From Pseudomonas nunensis (GTDB taxonomy: Bacteria > Pseudomonadota > Gammaproteobacteria > Pseudomonadales > Pseudomonadaceae): a stretch of DNA of 64,000 nucleotides. Below the pieces are notes generated by a model. That model was not told the DNA's origin. It worked only from the letters and a program-made list of their open reading frames with translations, and made no database searches. The stretch is from positions 4,714,501 through 4,778,500 of the forward strand of contig NZ_CP101125.1 in NCBI RefSeq assembly GCF_024296925.1, read 5' to 3'. The stretch's first letter is position 1, and each line of letters begins with the position of its first letter. Below are positions 1-8,725 of the stretch, piece after piece. The position numbers and the translations under genes are program-made.

Positions 1-1448
1 ACCACGGGGCGATTTTCGAGCTGATCAAGCACGGCGTCGCAGCGGACGGTCGTGAAGCGGCGAAGCTGGCGATCAAGGCCGGCATCGATATGAGCATGAA
101 CGACACCCTTTACGGCAAAGAGCTGCCGGGGCTGTTGAAGGCCGGCGAGATCGAGCAGAAAGATATCGATAACGCCGTGCGTGAAGTGCTGGCCGCCAAG
201 TACGACATGGGCCTGTTCAAGGACCCGTACCTGCGCATCGGCAAGGCTGAAGATGACCCGGCCGACACGTATGCCGAAAACCGCCTCCACCGTCCGGAGG
301 CTCGTGACGTTGCACGCCGCAGCCTGGTGTTGCTGAAAAACCAGAATGACACCCTGCCGCTGAAGAAGACCGCGAAGATTGCCTTGGTCGGTCCGCTGGC
401 CAAAGCGCCAATCGACATGATGGGTAGCTGGGCCGCCGCCGGTAAGCCGGCGCAATCGGTAACCTTGTTCGACGGCATGAACGCCGCCGTGGCCGACAAG
501 GCGACGCTGATCTATGCGCGTGGCGCCAACATCACCAGCGACAAGAAAGTCCTCGATTACCTCAACTTCCTCAACTTCGATGCCCCAGAAGTGGTGGATG
601 ATCCGCGTTCGGCCCAGGTGCTGATCGACGAAGCGGTGAAAGCCGCCAAGGATGCTGATGTGGTGGTAGCAGCGGTGGGCGAATCCCGTGGCATGTCCCA
701 CGAATCGTCGAGCCGTACCGACCTGAACATCCCGGCCAACCAGCGCGAGCTGATCAAGGCCCTGAAAGCCACCGGTAAACCGCTGGTGTTGGTGTTGATG
801 AACGGTCGTCCACTGTCGATTCTCGAAGAGAAAGACCAGGCTGACGCGATTCTGGAAACCTGGTTCAGCGGCACCGAAGGTGGCAACGCCATCGCCGATG
901 TGCTGTTTGGCGACTACAACCCGTCGGGCAAACTGCCGATCACCTTCCCGCGTTCGGTGGGCCAGATTCCGACCTACTACAACCACCTGAGCATTGGCCG
1001 GCCGTTCACGCCGGGCAAACCGGGCAACTACACCTCGCAGTATTTCGATGACACCACCGGGCCGCTGTTCCCGTTCGGTTTCGGCTTGAGCTACACCACG
1101 TTCAGCGTGGACGACATGGCGCTGTCGTCGACCACTCTGAACAAGACCGGCAAGCTCGACGCCAGCGTCATGCTGAAAAACACCGGCAAGCGTGACGGCG
1201 AAACCGTGGTGCAGTTGTACATCCAGGACGTGACCGGCTCGATGATCCGCCCGGTCAAAGAACTGAAGAACTTCCAGAAAGTAATGCTCAAGGCCGGCGA
1301 AAAGAAAGTCGTGCACTTCACCATTACCGAAGACGACCTGAAGTTCTACAACGCCCAGCTCAAGTACGGCGCCGAACCGGGCAAGTTCAACGTGCAGATC
1401 GGTTTGGATTCCCAGGACGTGACACAGCAGAGCTTCGAATTGCTGTAA
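1..1448 (+). CDS. bglX: beta-glucosidase BglX, 3' part (5' end outside window)
   Basis: This is a glycoside hydrolase family 3 beta-glucosidase of the periplasmic BglX type, which cleaves terminal glucose from beta-glucosides. The frame is open from base 3 with no start, so the gene begins upstream. The first full codons read HGAIFELIKHG. In the family this block follows the catalytic Asp of the SDHGA motif, and bases 1-2 (ac) fit the end of that Asp codon. The signatures SMSDE-like (here SMNDTLYGKELPGL), AKYDMGLFKDPY, VLLKNQNDTLPL and the C-terminal fibronectin-III-like domain (about the last 95 residues) are all present, and the stop is at 1446-1448. The family name is secure. The N-terminal catalytic barrel and signal peptide cannot be seen here. 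Confidence 0.93.
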   Translation, partial: HGAIFELIKHGVAADGREAAKLAIKAGIDMSMNDTLYGKELPGLLKAGEIEQKDIDNAVREVLAAKYDMGLFKDPYLRIGKAEDDPADTYAENRLHRPEARDVARRSLVLLKNQNDTLPLKKTAKIALVGPLAKAPIDMMGSWAAAGKPAQSVTLFDGMNAAVADKATLIYARGANITSDKKVLDYLNFLNFDAPEVVDDPRSAQVLIDEAVKAAKDADVVVAAVGESRGMSHESSSRTDLNIPANQRELIKALKATGKPLVLVLMNGRPLSILEEKDQADAILETWFSGTEGGNAIADVLFGDYNPSGKLPITFPRSVGQIPTYYNHLSIGRPFTPGKPGNYTSQYFDDTTGPLFPFGFGLSYTTFSVDDMALSSTTLNKTGKLDASVMLKNTGKRDGETVVQLYIQDVTGSMIRPVKELKNFQKVMLKAGEKKVVHFTITEDDLKFYNAQLKYGAEPGKFNVQIGLDSQDVTQQSFELL

Positions 1449-1469
1449 TTATCCAAACGCAACAAAACC

Positions 1470-1560
1470 TGTGGGAGCGAGCTTGCTCTCGATGAGGCCT
1501 TCACAGTCAGCATCCCTGTTGACTGTCAGGCCACCATCGCGAGCAGGCTCGCTCCCACAG
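1470..1560. repeat. REP doublet (class A variant)
   Basis: Two inverted arms, TGTGGGAGCGAGCTTGCTC and the complementary GAGCAGGCTCGCTCCCACA, flank about 45 bases. Each arm is itself a short stem-loop. It lies between the end of bglX and the end of clsB, which converge. Confidence 0.85.
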
Positions 1561-1603
1561 TTGTTTCGGGTTGCCATCAAATTCTGCGCCCGACACCAAT
1601 CCC

Positions 1604-1694
1604 CTGTGGGAGCGGGCTTGCTCGCGAAGACGGTGTATCAGTCGCCATCCATTTTGAATGGCAGACCGCCTTCGCGAGCAAGCCCGCTCCCACA
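1604..1694. repeat. REP doublet (class A)
   Basis: Inverted arms TGTGGGAGCGGGCTTGCTCG and CGAGCAAGCCCGCTCCCACA enclose about 40 bases. It is the second of two REP doublets in the same convergent gap, and the fold could act as a shared transcription end. Confidence 0.88.
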
Positions 1695-1714
1695 TTGGTA
1701 TGGGGTGTTAGCGA

Positions 1715-2872
1715 TTAGCCGCGTCGATCCAGCAGGTTGACCACAAGCCGATCCACCCATCCCCAAATCCTTTGCTTGACCCGCCGCCACAGCGGTCGGC
1801 GTTGCCAGGCCTCAAGGCTGACTTCCTGGCTCAGGGCAAAGTCTTTCTCGAAACTCGTCACCACTGCCGCCGTCAGCTTGGGGTCCAGCGCTTCGAGGTT
1901 GGCTTCCAGATTAAAGCGCAGGTTCCAGTGGTCGAAGTTGCACGATCCGATGCTCACCCAGTCGTCCACCAGCACCATTTTCAGGTGCAGGAAACACGGC
2001 TGGTACTCGAAGATTTTCACTCCGGCCTTGAGCAGCCGCGGGTAGTAACGATGCCCGGCGTAACGCACTGACGGGTGATCGGTGCGCGGCCCGGTCAGCA
2101 GCAGGCGCACGTCGATGCCGCGCGCGGCAGCCTTGCGCAGTGAGCGGCGGACGTTCCAAGTCGGCAGGAAATACGGGGTGGCCAGCCAGATGCGTTTCTG
2201 GCCGCTGTTCAACGCGCGGAACAGCGACTGCAAGATGTCCCGGTGCTGGCGCGCATCGGCATACGCGACTCGGCCCATGCCCTCGCCCATGGACGGCACG
2301 CGAGGTAAACGAGGCAGGCCAAAATGCGAGGCAGGTTTCCAGGCGCGACGGTGGCGGTTGGCGATCCATTGGCGGTCGAACAGCAATTGCCAGTCGAGCA
2401 CCAGCGGGCCGCTGATTTCCACCATCACTTCGTGCCATTCGCTGGTGTCTTTGCCCGGCGTCCAGAATTCATCGGTGACACCGGTGCCACCGACCACCGC
2501 CAGACTCTGGTCCACCAACAGCAACTTGCGGTGATCACGATAGAAGTTGCCAACCCAACGCCGCCAGCTCAGGCGATTGTAGAAACGCAGCTCCACACCC
2601 GCCGCCATCAAGCGCTGACGCAAATTCAGCGTAAACGCCAGACTGCCATAGTCATCGAACAGGCAGCGCACCCGCACACCACGTTCGGCGGCTTGCACCA
2701 GCGCCTGGACCATCGCCTCTGCGCAGGCCCCCGCCTCCACCAGATACAGCTCCAGCTCGACCTGTTCTTCTGCGCGGGCAATCGCTACCAACATGCGCGG
2801 AAAGAACTGCGGACCATCGATCAGCAATTCGAAATGGTTACCTTCACGCCACGGAAATACGGCACCGGCCAT
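1715..2872 (-). CDS. clsB: cardiolipin synthase B (phospholipase D family)
   Basis: This 385-residue member of the phospholipase D superfamily is best called cardiolipin synthase ClsB, which joins phospholipid head groups at the inner membrane. Two HKD active sites are visible: H114-K116-D121 in HRKLLLVD and H296-K298-D303 in HLKMVLVD. Each is followed by the usual Gly/Ser-rich stretch (VVGG, SIGSCNFD). There is no N-terminal transmembrane pair, which fits ClsB rather than ClsA. The start codon is one base past the stop of the upstream yceI-type gene, so the two are almost certainly co-transcribed. A less specific phospholipase D role cannot be excluded. Confidence 0.88.
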   Translation of the reverse strand: MAGAVFPWREGNHFELLIDGPQFFPRMLVAIARAEEQVELELYLVEAGACAEAMVQALVQAAERGVRVRCLFDDYGSLAFTLNLRQRLMAAGVELRFYNRLSWRRWVGNFYRDHRKLLLVDQSLAVVGGTGVTDEFWTPGKDTSEWHEVMVEISGPLVLDWQLLFDRQWIANRHRRAWKPASHFGLPRLPRVPSMGEGMGRVAYADARQHRDILQSLFRALNSGQKRIWLATPYFLPTWNVRRSLRKAAARGIDVRLLLTGPRTDHPSVRYAGHRYYPRLLKAGVKIFEYQPCFLHLKMVLVDDWVSIGSCNFDHWNLRFNLEANLEALDPKLTAAVVTSFEKDFALSQEVSLEAWQRRPLWRRVKQRIWGWVDRLVVNLLDRRG

Positions 2873-2873
2873 G

Positions 2874-3470
2874 TCAGCGGGCCGTGAAAATCAGCACCGC
2901 ACTCACCGGCACCGACAGACTGATGGCCGACAAACCGGCGACCTTGCGCAAACCTTCCAGCCCTGGGGCCAGGTCGAAATCTTCAGCGTTGATCACCAGC
3001 GGCTCCAACGTCACCACTTGAAAGCGCCGGTCATCGAGACGGGTCGCCAACAGTTCGGCGGTGTATTCGTGTTGTTTGCCGTGGAGGCTGACGGTCAGCG
3101 GCAAACGCAATTCCAGCTGCGCGCCAGGGGCCAGGTCGTTGATCGGACGCAGGTCGATCTGTGCGGTGATCAGCGCTTCGGGGAAGGTCTGGATCTCGAA
3201 CAGGTCCTTGCGCATCCGCTCATCACGCAACGGGATGCCGCTGTTCACCGAGTCCATCTCGACTTCCACGCGCGCCAAGCCTGTCGGCTCGACCTTGCCG
3301 TGCAGCACAAGAAAGCGCTGCACTTCGGACATGTTGGCGTTTTTTGTGCTGATGAATGACAGCCGCGAAGACTCGCCGTCGAGGTACCAATCGGCGTGGG
3401 CCGACAGCGTGGCACCGGCCAGCAGCAGGAAGGCGAGGGTTTTGCAGAGGACGCGGTTGAACATAGACAC
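2874..3470 (-). CDS. YceI-family periplasmic lipid-binding protein
   Basis: This 198-residue secreted protein has a classical signal peptide (residues 1-26, ending LSAHA before DWYLD). The mature part reads as a YceI-like beta-barrel of the lipocalin-like fold: an N-terminal DGESSRLSFISTKN strand, RVEVEMDSVNSGIPLRDERM, and TFPEALITAQIDL. YceI proteins bind isoprenoid or fatty acyl chains in the periplasm, and the exact ligand here is unknown. It sits one base upstream of clsB on the same strand. The pairing suggests a link to envelope lipids, which is an inference. Confidence 0.86.
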   Translation of the reverse strand: MSMFNRVLCKTLAFLLLAGATLSAHADWYLDGESSRLSFISTKNANMSEVQRFLVLHGKVEPTGLARVEVEMDSVNSGIPLRDERMRKDLFEIQTFPEALITAQIDLRPINDLAPGAQLELRLPLTVSLHGKQHEYTAELLATRLDDRRFQVVTLEPLVINAEDFDLAPGLEGLRKVAGLSAISLSVPVSAVLIFTAR

Positions 3471-3550
3471 TCGTGGGGCAGATAAACCTGAGCGAACCTT
3501 AACTGGCCTGAGGCGGGTTGCAAACTATCTATGCCTGACACCCTGATTAT

Positions 3551-3683
3551 TGTGGCGAGGGAGCTTGCTCCCGCTCGGCTGCGCAGCAGTCGCAAAACCT
3601 GTACACGTGACCTTTCCGAGAGAAATCATTGCCTGGTTTTGGGAGCGCTTCGCACTCCAGCGGGAGCAAGCTCCCTCGCCACA
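3551..3683. repeat. REP doublet of a second sequence class
   Basis: The outer arms TGTGGCGAGGGAGCTTGCTC and GAGCAAGCTCCCTCGCCACA are exact reverse complements across about 90 bases. The arm core differs from the common GTGGGAGCGGGC class elsewhere in the window, and the inner spacer is longer. It separates the yceI-clsB unit from the convergent-side end of the next genes. Confidence 0.85.
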
Positions 3684-3698
3684 AAAGCATTATCGCCA

Positions 3699-4022
3699 TC
3701 AAGGTTGCAGGCGGCAGCCTTGGCGCTCGCCAATCCACTGCGCGCTATTGCTACGCCCCATGCCGCTGACCGTCACGCGCTTGCTTGCTTCGTCATCGGT
3801 AAACCCGCTGAAGGGCAACCACTGCTTCACGTAGCCACGGCAATAACCGGCGTCATTGTTCATCACGTAACGACACGAGCAATATTCCTTGGCGGTGTAG
3901 GCGCTGATGATGTCCGGGAACGCCCACAGCGCCACCCGCTCCTGCCAGATCCAGCCGAATAGCAAAATCAGTAGCAACAGGAAAACGCTGGTAAAGGGCC
4001 GGCGACGAACGAAACCGCTCAT
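3699..4022 (-). CDS. small membrane-anchored protein, unknown function
   Basis: This protein has 107 residues. One hydrophobic segment near the N-terminus (about residues 11-27, SVFLLLLILLFGWIW) follows an Arg-rich start (MSGFVRRRP), as expected for a single-pass or signal-anchored protein with its bulk in the periplasm. The soluble part has four cysteines (CSC, C in GYCRGY, and C near the end), which suggests disulfides. Its ATG overlaps the stop of the serine hydrolase upstream (ATGA), so translation is coupled. I do not recognise the family. Context suggests a partner of the hydrolase. Confidence 0.75.
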   Translation of the reverse strand: MSGFVRRRPFTSVFLLLLILLFGWIWQERVALWAFPDIISAYTAKEYCSCRYVMNNDAGYCRGYVKQWLPFSGFTDDEASKRVTVSGMGRSNSAQWIGERQGCRLQP

Positions 4023-5113
4023 GGCTGCACCTTCCCGGCAAAAGCCTTCAGTGCGAGCTTAAGCAATTCGTTGTGCCGGTAGCTGCCGTCACGATCATCG
4101 CCATAACGCACGATCACCAGGCTCTCACTGGGAATCACATACAACGCCTGCCCCCAATGGCCCAGCGCCGCAAAGGTATCGGCGGGCGCATCCGGCCAGG
4201 GTTGCGCCGCGCCGTCCACCGCACGATTGAGCCACCACTGGCCGCCGGGCACCGCCTCGTCCTGATGGGCGCGATACCCGGCAAACGGTTCGCGATTGAA
4301 CGCGACCCAGTCCTTGGGCAGCAATTGCCGATCACCCCAACGACCGTCGCGGGCCATCAACAAGCCGACCCGCGCCAGATCCTGGGCGGTGAGGTAGGCA
4401 TAGGACGAAGCGACAAATGTGCCGGTGGCGTCGGTTTCCCAGACCGCATGACGAATCCCCAAGGGATCGAACAACGCGGTCCACGGATAGTCCGGGTAAC
4501 GACTCGGGCCAACGATATTTTTCAGTGCTGCCGCCAGCAGGTTGCTGTCGCCACTGGAATAACGAAACGCCTGGCCCGGCGCTGCATATTCATCATGCCC
4601 GGCGGTGAACGCCGCCATGTTCGAATGCCCACGGGTGTAGAGCATGGCCACCACCGAGGATTTCAGCGGCGCGTATTCGTAGTCTTCCTGCCAGTCCAGG
4701 CCGGACGCCCAGTGCAGCAGGTCGGCCAGGGTGATCGCCGGATGATTTTCCAGCGCCGGGTAAAACTTCACCGCAGGGTCCTGCAACGTGAACAAACCTT
4801 CGCCATAGGCCACGCCGAGGACTGCCGCCATCAGGCTTTTGCTGATGGACCACGTCAGGTGCGGGGTGTCGGCAGTGGTCGCGCCGGCGTAGCGTTCGTA
4901 GATCAGTTGGCCGTCGCGAATCACCAGCAAGGCGTCGGTGCGGATGCCGGTTCGGGTGGCGTCATCGCGGGTTGGAAAGGCGTAGGTTTCCAGGGATTCG
5001 AGGGCCGGGCCGGTGATTTTGGGGCCTAGCGGCCATTGTTCGGCGGGCCAGTTTTCGGCGTGGGCCGTCAGGCTGAGCAGGAGCATGAAAAGCAGGGACA
5101 CGCCTTTGAACAT
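4019..5113 (-). CDS. secreted serine hydrolase, class C beta-lactamase fold
   Basis: This 364-residue protein has a signal peptide (residues 1-19, ending LTAHA). It has the penicillin-binding-protein/class C beta-lactamase fold. The nucleophile motif S-x-x-K is S89-I-S-K92. A tyrosine motif lies at Y185 (YSSGDSN), followed later by GHWGQALYVIPS, the usual place of the third motif. Members include 6-aminohexanoate-dimer hydrolases, esterases and DD-peptidases. Nothing here decides between them, so an antibiotic-resistance role should not be assumed. The downstream 107-residue membrane protein overlaps it by four bases. Confidence 0.85.
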   Translation of the reverse strand: MFKGVSLLFMLLLSLTAHAENWPAEQWPLGPKITGPALESLETYAFPTRDDATRTGIRTDALLVIRDGQLIYERYAGATTADTPHLTWSISKSLMAAVLGVAYGEGLFTLQDPAVKFYPALENHPAITLADLLHWASGLDWQEDYEYAPLKSSVVAMLYTRGHSNMAAFTAGHDEYAAPGQAFRYSSGDSNLLAAALKNIVGPSRYPDYPWTALFDPLGIRHAVWETDATGTFVASSYAYLTAQDLARVGLLMARDGRWGDRQLLPKDWVAFNREPFAGYRAHQDEAVPGGQWWLNRAVDGAAQPWPDAPADTFAALGHWGQALYVIPSESLVIVRYGDDRDGSYRHNELLKLALKAFAGKVQP

Positions 5114-5193
5114 GGTGAGGGCTCGGGGGGATGGGCCTGCTGAGATTAGTTGAGGTTGGTTACAGTTTTGGGGTTTGTGTCGGCCATGATGGC

Positions 5194-5268
5194 GCCTTCG
5201 CGGGCAAGCCTCGCTCCTACAGGTTCAGCGCAATCCTCTGTAGGAGCGAGGCTTGCCCGCGAAGAGGC
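5194..5268. repeat. REP doublet (class B)
   Basis: Arms GCCTTCGCGGGCAAGCCTCG and CGAGGCTTGCCCGCGAAGAG flank about 30 bases around CTCCTACAGG...CTGTAGGAG. This GTAGGAGCGAGGCTTGCC type is the second common arm class in the window. It ends three bases before the stop of the acyl-CoA dehydrogenase-like gene. Confidence 0.87.
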
Positions 5269-5271
5269 CCG

Positions 5272-6159
5272 TCAGTCAGACAAAGATCCCGCCAACGCCT
5301 TGGCCAACCGCTTCCCCCGCGCCCCCGTCGCCAGATCCATCACCGCTTGATCGCGCTGCCACATCGCCGCCCACAACGGCGGCCCACCCGCCAACGCCTG
5401 ATTCACCTCCGCCTTGAGTCCCTCAAACTGCGCAAATAACCCTCCGAGCACCACATGCCCGGCCGCGCTACTCGGGGCCTGACGACTGACCTCAGCACAC
5501 CCGGCCAACAGCGCCAGCAAGCGCAGCTGCAGGGTTTGCGGCCAGTCACTGTCCTGACCGACGCCATACAGCCACGCAGTCATGGCGCTCAGCACATAGA
5601 TGTCTTCCAGGGTGCGAAACGGTTTGACGTAGGCATCCCAACCATCCCCCGCCAGCAACTCGCAGAAGGCGTTATCGAGAAACACCCGACCATGGCTGAT
5701 GTCCGGCATCAACGGTATGGCCGGGAGTTTTTCCAGGCGCACACCCGGTTCGCCGGGATACACCACCGCCAGGCTCAGTCGTGGTTTTTCACCGAGTTCC
5801 TCGCTGCGAGCGGCGATCAGTAGCCAGTCGGCGGCATCGCCAGCGGTGACGAAATCCTTGCGTCCGTTCAGGCGCAGGTCCTTGAGTCGGGTCTGCATGT
5901 CCGCCGGACGCAGGCTGCGTTGTTCGGTCGCACACAGGGCGCCGAGGCTCTGCGGCGCACTCGGCCAGAGCACGCGCAACGCCGCCTGATAACCCACCAG
6001 AAACGCCAGCCCCGGCGTCGCCATCAAGCGTGCGCCAGCCACCGCCAGTTCGAACGGCGTGACCGTGCCCAACTGATGCAACAAGGTCGCAAAGCCTTCG
6101 GCCAAGTCGACATTGGCGGGCAGGCGTTCGCGGCGATTGAGCAGGGTTTGCCAGGGCAT
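5272..6159 (-). CDS. acyl-CoA dehydrogenase-like protein
   Basis: The protein resembles the acyl-CoA dehydrogenase fold over its length (295 residues from the chosen start) but is short for the family, which is usually about 380 residues. Recognisable parts are RLKDLRLNGRKDFVTAGDAADWLLI, matching the central beta domain that follows the flavin-binding motif, and a helical C-terminal half. The usual catalytic glutamate region is not obvious, so it may be a degenerate or structural member. I chose the ATG at 6157-6159 because AAGGAG lies seven bases before it. A longer reading from 6183 lacks a ribosome site. Confidence 0.68.
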   Translation of the reverse strand: MPWQTLLNRRERLPANVDLAEGFATLLHQLGTVTPFELAVAGARLMATPGLAFLVGYQAALRVLWPSAPQSLGALCATEQRSLRPADMQTRLKDLRLNGRKDFVTAGDAADWLLIAARSEELGEKPRLSLAVVYPGEPGVRLEKLPAIPLMPDISHGRVFLDNAFCELLAGDGWDAYVKPFRTLEDIYVLSAMTAWLYGVGQDSDWPQTLQLRLLALLAGCAEVSRQAPSSAAGHVVLGGLFAQFEGLKAEVNQALAGGPPLWAAMWQRDQAVMDLATGARGKRLAKALAGSLSD

Positions 6160-6313
6160 AAGAGGCTCCTTGTGGGCTGTCATATAAGCATCACCAAAGC
6201 TTCATGGCGATGACACCGGGGCTACATAGCCTGACTTTGCACAACACGGCTGCATAAAGAAAGTCGATCGGCTGCAACCCACGACGGGTGCCCGGCCCGT
6301 ACGGAGATTCACA

Positions 6314-7069
6314 ATGACTCAGATCGCCCGCATCAGCGACACCGGCAATGAACGCCGCCTGCAAGCCGAACGCCTGATCGGCAGCGAGGCATTGCAAGAA
6401 GCCCAGGCCTTGCGCTTCAACGTGTTCAGCGGCGAATTCAACGCCAAGCTGAAAGGCGCGGAACGCGGTCTGGACATGGATGACTATGATGTTCACTGCG
6501 CCCACATCGGCGTGCGTGACTTGAACACCGGCCGTTTAGTGGCGACCACCCGTTTGCTCGACCACACCGCCGCCAGCAGCCTGGGCAAGTTCTACAGCGA
6601 AGAAGAATTCAGCCTTCACGGTTTGGTTTCTCTGAAAGGCCCGATCCTGGAAATCGGTCGCACTTGCGTCGACCCGGCCTACCGCAACGGCGGCACCATC
6701 GCCGTGCTCTGGGGTGAATTGGCCGAAGTCCTGAATCAGGGCGGCTACAGTTATTTGATGGGCTGCGCGAGCATCCCGATGCAGGACGGCGGCATTCAGG
6801 CCCACGCGATCATGCAGCGTCTGCGCGAACGTTACCTGTGCACCGAACACCTGCGCGCCGAGCCGAAAAAGCCGCTGCCGACCCTGGATATTCCTTCGAA
6901 CGTGATCGCGGAAATGCCGCCACTGCTCAAGGCCTACATGCGCCTGGGCGCGAAGATTTGCGGCGAGCCGTGCTGGGACGAAGACTTCCAGGTCGCCGAC
7001 GTGTTCATCCTGCTCAAGCGCGACGAACTCTGCCCGCGCTACGCCAAACACTTCAAGGCGGCCATGTAA
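6314..7069 (+). CDS. olsB: L-ornithine N(alpha)-acyltransferase OlsB
   Basis: This 251-residue GNAT-like acyltransferase transfers a 3-hydroxyacyl chain from acyl-ACP to the alpha-amino group of ornithine, the first step of ornithine lipid synthesis. The family pattern is clear: [14 protein letters not shown] near residue 28, the VATTRLLDH strand, [17 protein letters not shown] (acceptor/donor loop) and the [13 protein letters not shown] block. GGAG lies seven bases before the ATG. The stop and the start of olsA overlap by one base (TAATG), and the pair makes the complete two-step pathway. Ornithine lipids replace phospholipids under phosphate limitation in pseudomonads. I see no clear Pho box here. 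Confidence 0.92.
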   Translation: MTQIARISDTGNERRLQAERLIGSEALQEAQALRFNVFSGEFNAKLKGAERGLDMDDYDVHCAHIGVRDLNTGRLVATTRLLDHTAASSLGKFYSEEEFSLHGLVSLKGPILEIGRTCVDPAYRNGGTIAVLWGELAEVLNQGGYSYLMGCASIPMQDGGIQAHAIMQRLRERYLCTEHLRAEPKKPLPTLDIPSNVIAEMPPLLKAYMRLGAKICGEPCWDEDFQVADVFILLKRDELCPRYAKHFKAAM

Positions 7070-7860
7070 TGAGCCGTCTTCGGGTGTACGCGCGAATTGC
7101 GCGAGTGCTTTTTGTGGTCGCGTTGGGATTGACCATGGCCAGTGTGTTCGGCTTGTTCGAGCGCGCGGGGATTGCCCATTCGATGGTTCGTCGTCAACGC
7201 TGGTCGCGGTTTTTCATGGCGCGACTGAGCAACGCCCTGCCCTTTCGCGTGACGGTTCACGGTGATCTGCCGAAGACGCCGATGCTCTGGGTCAGCAATC
7301 ACGTTTCCTGGACCGACATTCCGCTGTTGGGCATGGTTACGCCGCTGTCGTTCCTGTCCAAGGCCGAAGTGCGCACTTGGCCGGTGGCCGGCTGGTTGGC
7401 GGCCAAAGCGGGTAGCCTGTTTATCCGCCGGGGTTCGGGCGACAGTCAGTTGATCCGCAAGCAGATGACCCGTCACTTGGAGCAACAACATCCGCTGCTG
7501 ATGTTCCCGGAAGGCACCACCACCGATGGCCGTTCGCTGCGTACTTTCCACGGTCGCCTGTTGTCAGCAGCGATTGATTCCGAAGTGAAGCTGCAACCGG
7601 TGGCGATTCGCTATTTGCGTGACGGGCAAATCGATTCGCTGGCACCGTTCATTGGTGACGATGATTTGCTCTCGCACCTGATGCGGTTGTTTGCCAATGA
7701 TCGGGGGGATGTGGAAATTCATTTGCTCAAGCCGATTGCGTGTGAAGGTCGCGAGCGTGCGGCGCTGGCGTTCGAAGCGCAGCAGGCGGTGCAGAAGGTG
7801 TTGTTTGGGGCGATTCCAGAAAAACAGCAGGTGCCGATGCGTCCCGCCATTGCAGCTTAA
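7069..7860 (+). CDS. olsA: lyso-ornithine lipid O-acyltransferase OlsA
   Basis: This 263-residue membrane acyltransferase of the PlsC family adds the second acyl chain to lyso-ornithine lipid. The catalytic HX4D motif is H78-VSWT-D83 and the glycerophosphate-type motif is F146-PEGT-T151. A hydrophobic N-terminal segment (residues 11-30) anchors it to the inner membrane. The start is the ATG that overlaps the olsB stop by one base. Longer in-frame starts inside olsB are not credible. Its position behind olsB makes OlsA more likely than a general lysophosphatidate acyltransferase. Confidence 0.92.
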   Translation: MSRLRVYARIARVLFVVALGLTMASVFGLFERAGIAHSMVRRQRWSRFFMARLSNALPFRVTVHGDLPKTPMLWVSNHVSWTDIPLLGMVTPLSFLSKAEVRTWPVAGWLAAKAGSLFIRRGSGDSQLIRKQMTRHLEQQHPLLMFPEGTTTDGRSLRTFHGRLLSAAIDSEVKLQPVAIRYLRDGQIDSLAPFIGDDDLLSHLMRLFANDRGDVEIHLLKPIACEGRERAALAFEAQQAVQKVLFGAIPEKQQVPMRPAIAA

Positions 7861-7891
7861 ACACGCATCTACCTGACCAACCAAAATCCCC

Positions 7892-7981
7892 TGTGGGAGC
7901 GGGCTTGCTCGCGAAAGCGGTGTATCCGTCGACATCATCATTGACTGACCCACCGCTTTCGCGAGCAAGCCCGCTCCCACA
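7892..7981. repeat. REP doublet (class A)
   Basis: Arms TGTGGGAGCGGGCTTGCTCG and CGAGCAAGCCCGCTCCCACA lie in the convergent gap between olsA and acpH, directly touching the acpH stop codon. Confidence 0.9.
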
Positions 7982-8557
7982 TTAGATCTGCTTCGTTTGG
8001 GCGAATGCCTGAAGCTGCGGATAGAACACTCTGAAGTCATTACTCAACGGCTCATACAACACCCGCAATTCCTGCATCGCGCCCGCCAACTCCTCAGGCT
8101 TGGTCAAGCGCCGGGAAATCCCCCGCAGCACCTGCGCCAGCACTTCGAAATCTTCGTAAGAACCCAACCAGTCATTCGCCACCATGTGCGGCGCAATCTG
8201 CGCCAGGCGTTCCGGCAGTTGCGGCTCGCTGGACAGCACCCGATACACATCCGAAGTGAACAGCGCCAGCGGCTGATCCGCGTAAAGCGTCCAGTCCCGA
8301 GCCAGGCAATGATCGAAAAACACGTCGAGAACGATCCCGGCATAACGCCGACGGGTGACGGAAAACCGCGACAACGCGATGTCCACCAACGGATGGCGGT
8401 CGGTAAACACGTCGATGCTGCGATGCAGCTGGATGGCGGCTTCGATCTCCGGGTCAAACTGCCCTTGCAGCCGTCCCTTGACGAAATCGCCATACAGGCT
8501 GCCGAGCAATTGGCCGGGGCGCTGGCCACCGAGGTGCAGATGTGCGAGATAATTCAT
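7982..8557 (-). CDS. acpH: acyl carrier protein phosphodiesterase AcpH
   Basis: This 191-residue protein of the ACP phosphodiesterase (AcpH/YajB) family removes the 4'-phosphopantetheine arm from acyl carrier protein. The family start MNYLAHLHLGG, the GSLYGDFVKG block, LHRSIDVFTDRHP and the VLDVFFDHCLARDW helix are all present. They carry the histidines and aspartates expected of this HD-like metal hydrolase. The length is normal. It is transcribed away from the ArsR-MFS-xenB operon, and the two starts are 168 bases apart. Confidence 0.9.
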   Translation of the reverse strand: MNYLAHLHLGGQRPGQLLGSLYGDFVKGRLQGQFDPEIEAAIQLHRSIDVFTDRHPLVDIALSRFSVTRRRYAGIVLDVFFDHCLARDWTLYADQPLALFTSDVYRVLSSEPQLPERLAQIAPHMVANDWLGSYEDFEVLAQVLRGISRRLTKPEELAGAMQELRVLYEPLSNDFRVFYPQLQAFAQTKQI

Positions 8558-8610
8558 GGGCGCAGCTTAGCACTGCGCATTCGTATCGACACCCAACGTA
8601 TCGTTATAAC

Positions 8611-8709
8611 CCGATATACCGATTTACTCGGTCGTCAGACCAAAATCATATTGGTATATCGGGATATACCGATTTAAAGTTCGCCCCATCGCGATATAGC
8701 GTTTTACTC
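8611..8709. promoter_or_regulatory. repeated operator upstream of arsR-MFS-xenB
   Basis: A perfect inverted repeat GGTATATCGGGATATACC lies at 8653-8670 (8-base arms, 2-base spacer). The 14-base unit GATATACCGATTTA occurs twice in the same orientation, at 8613 and 8663. A third, degenerate copy (GCGATATAGCGTTTTACTC) is at 8691-8709, just before the arsR start at 8726. Arrays like this are typical operators for winged-helix ArsR repressors that control their own operon. The binding protein is inferred to be the adjacent ArsR. Confidence 0.7.
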
Positions 8710-8725
8710 ATCACGAGCCCACACC

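Noticed and set aside
1471..1740. Open frame over the two REP doublets after bglX
   Set aside because: It is made of REP arms that repeat through the window. Such frames recur at other REP copies (43054-43278, 60127-60384).
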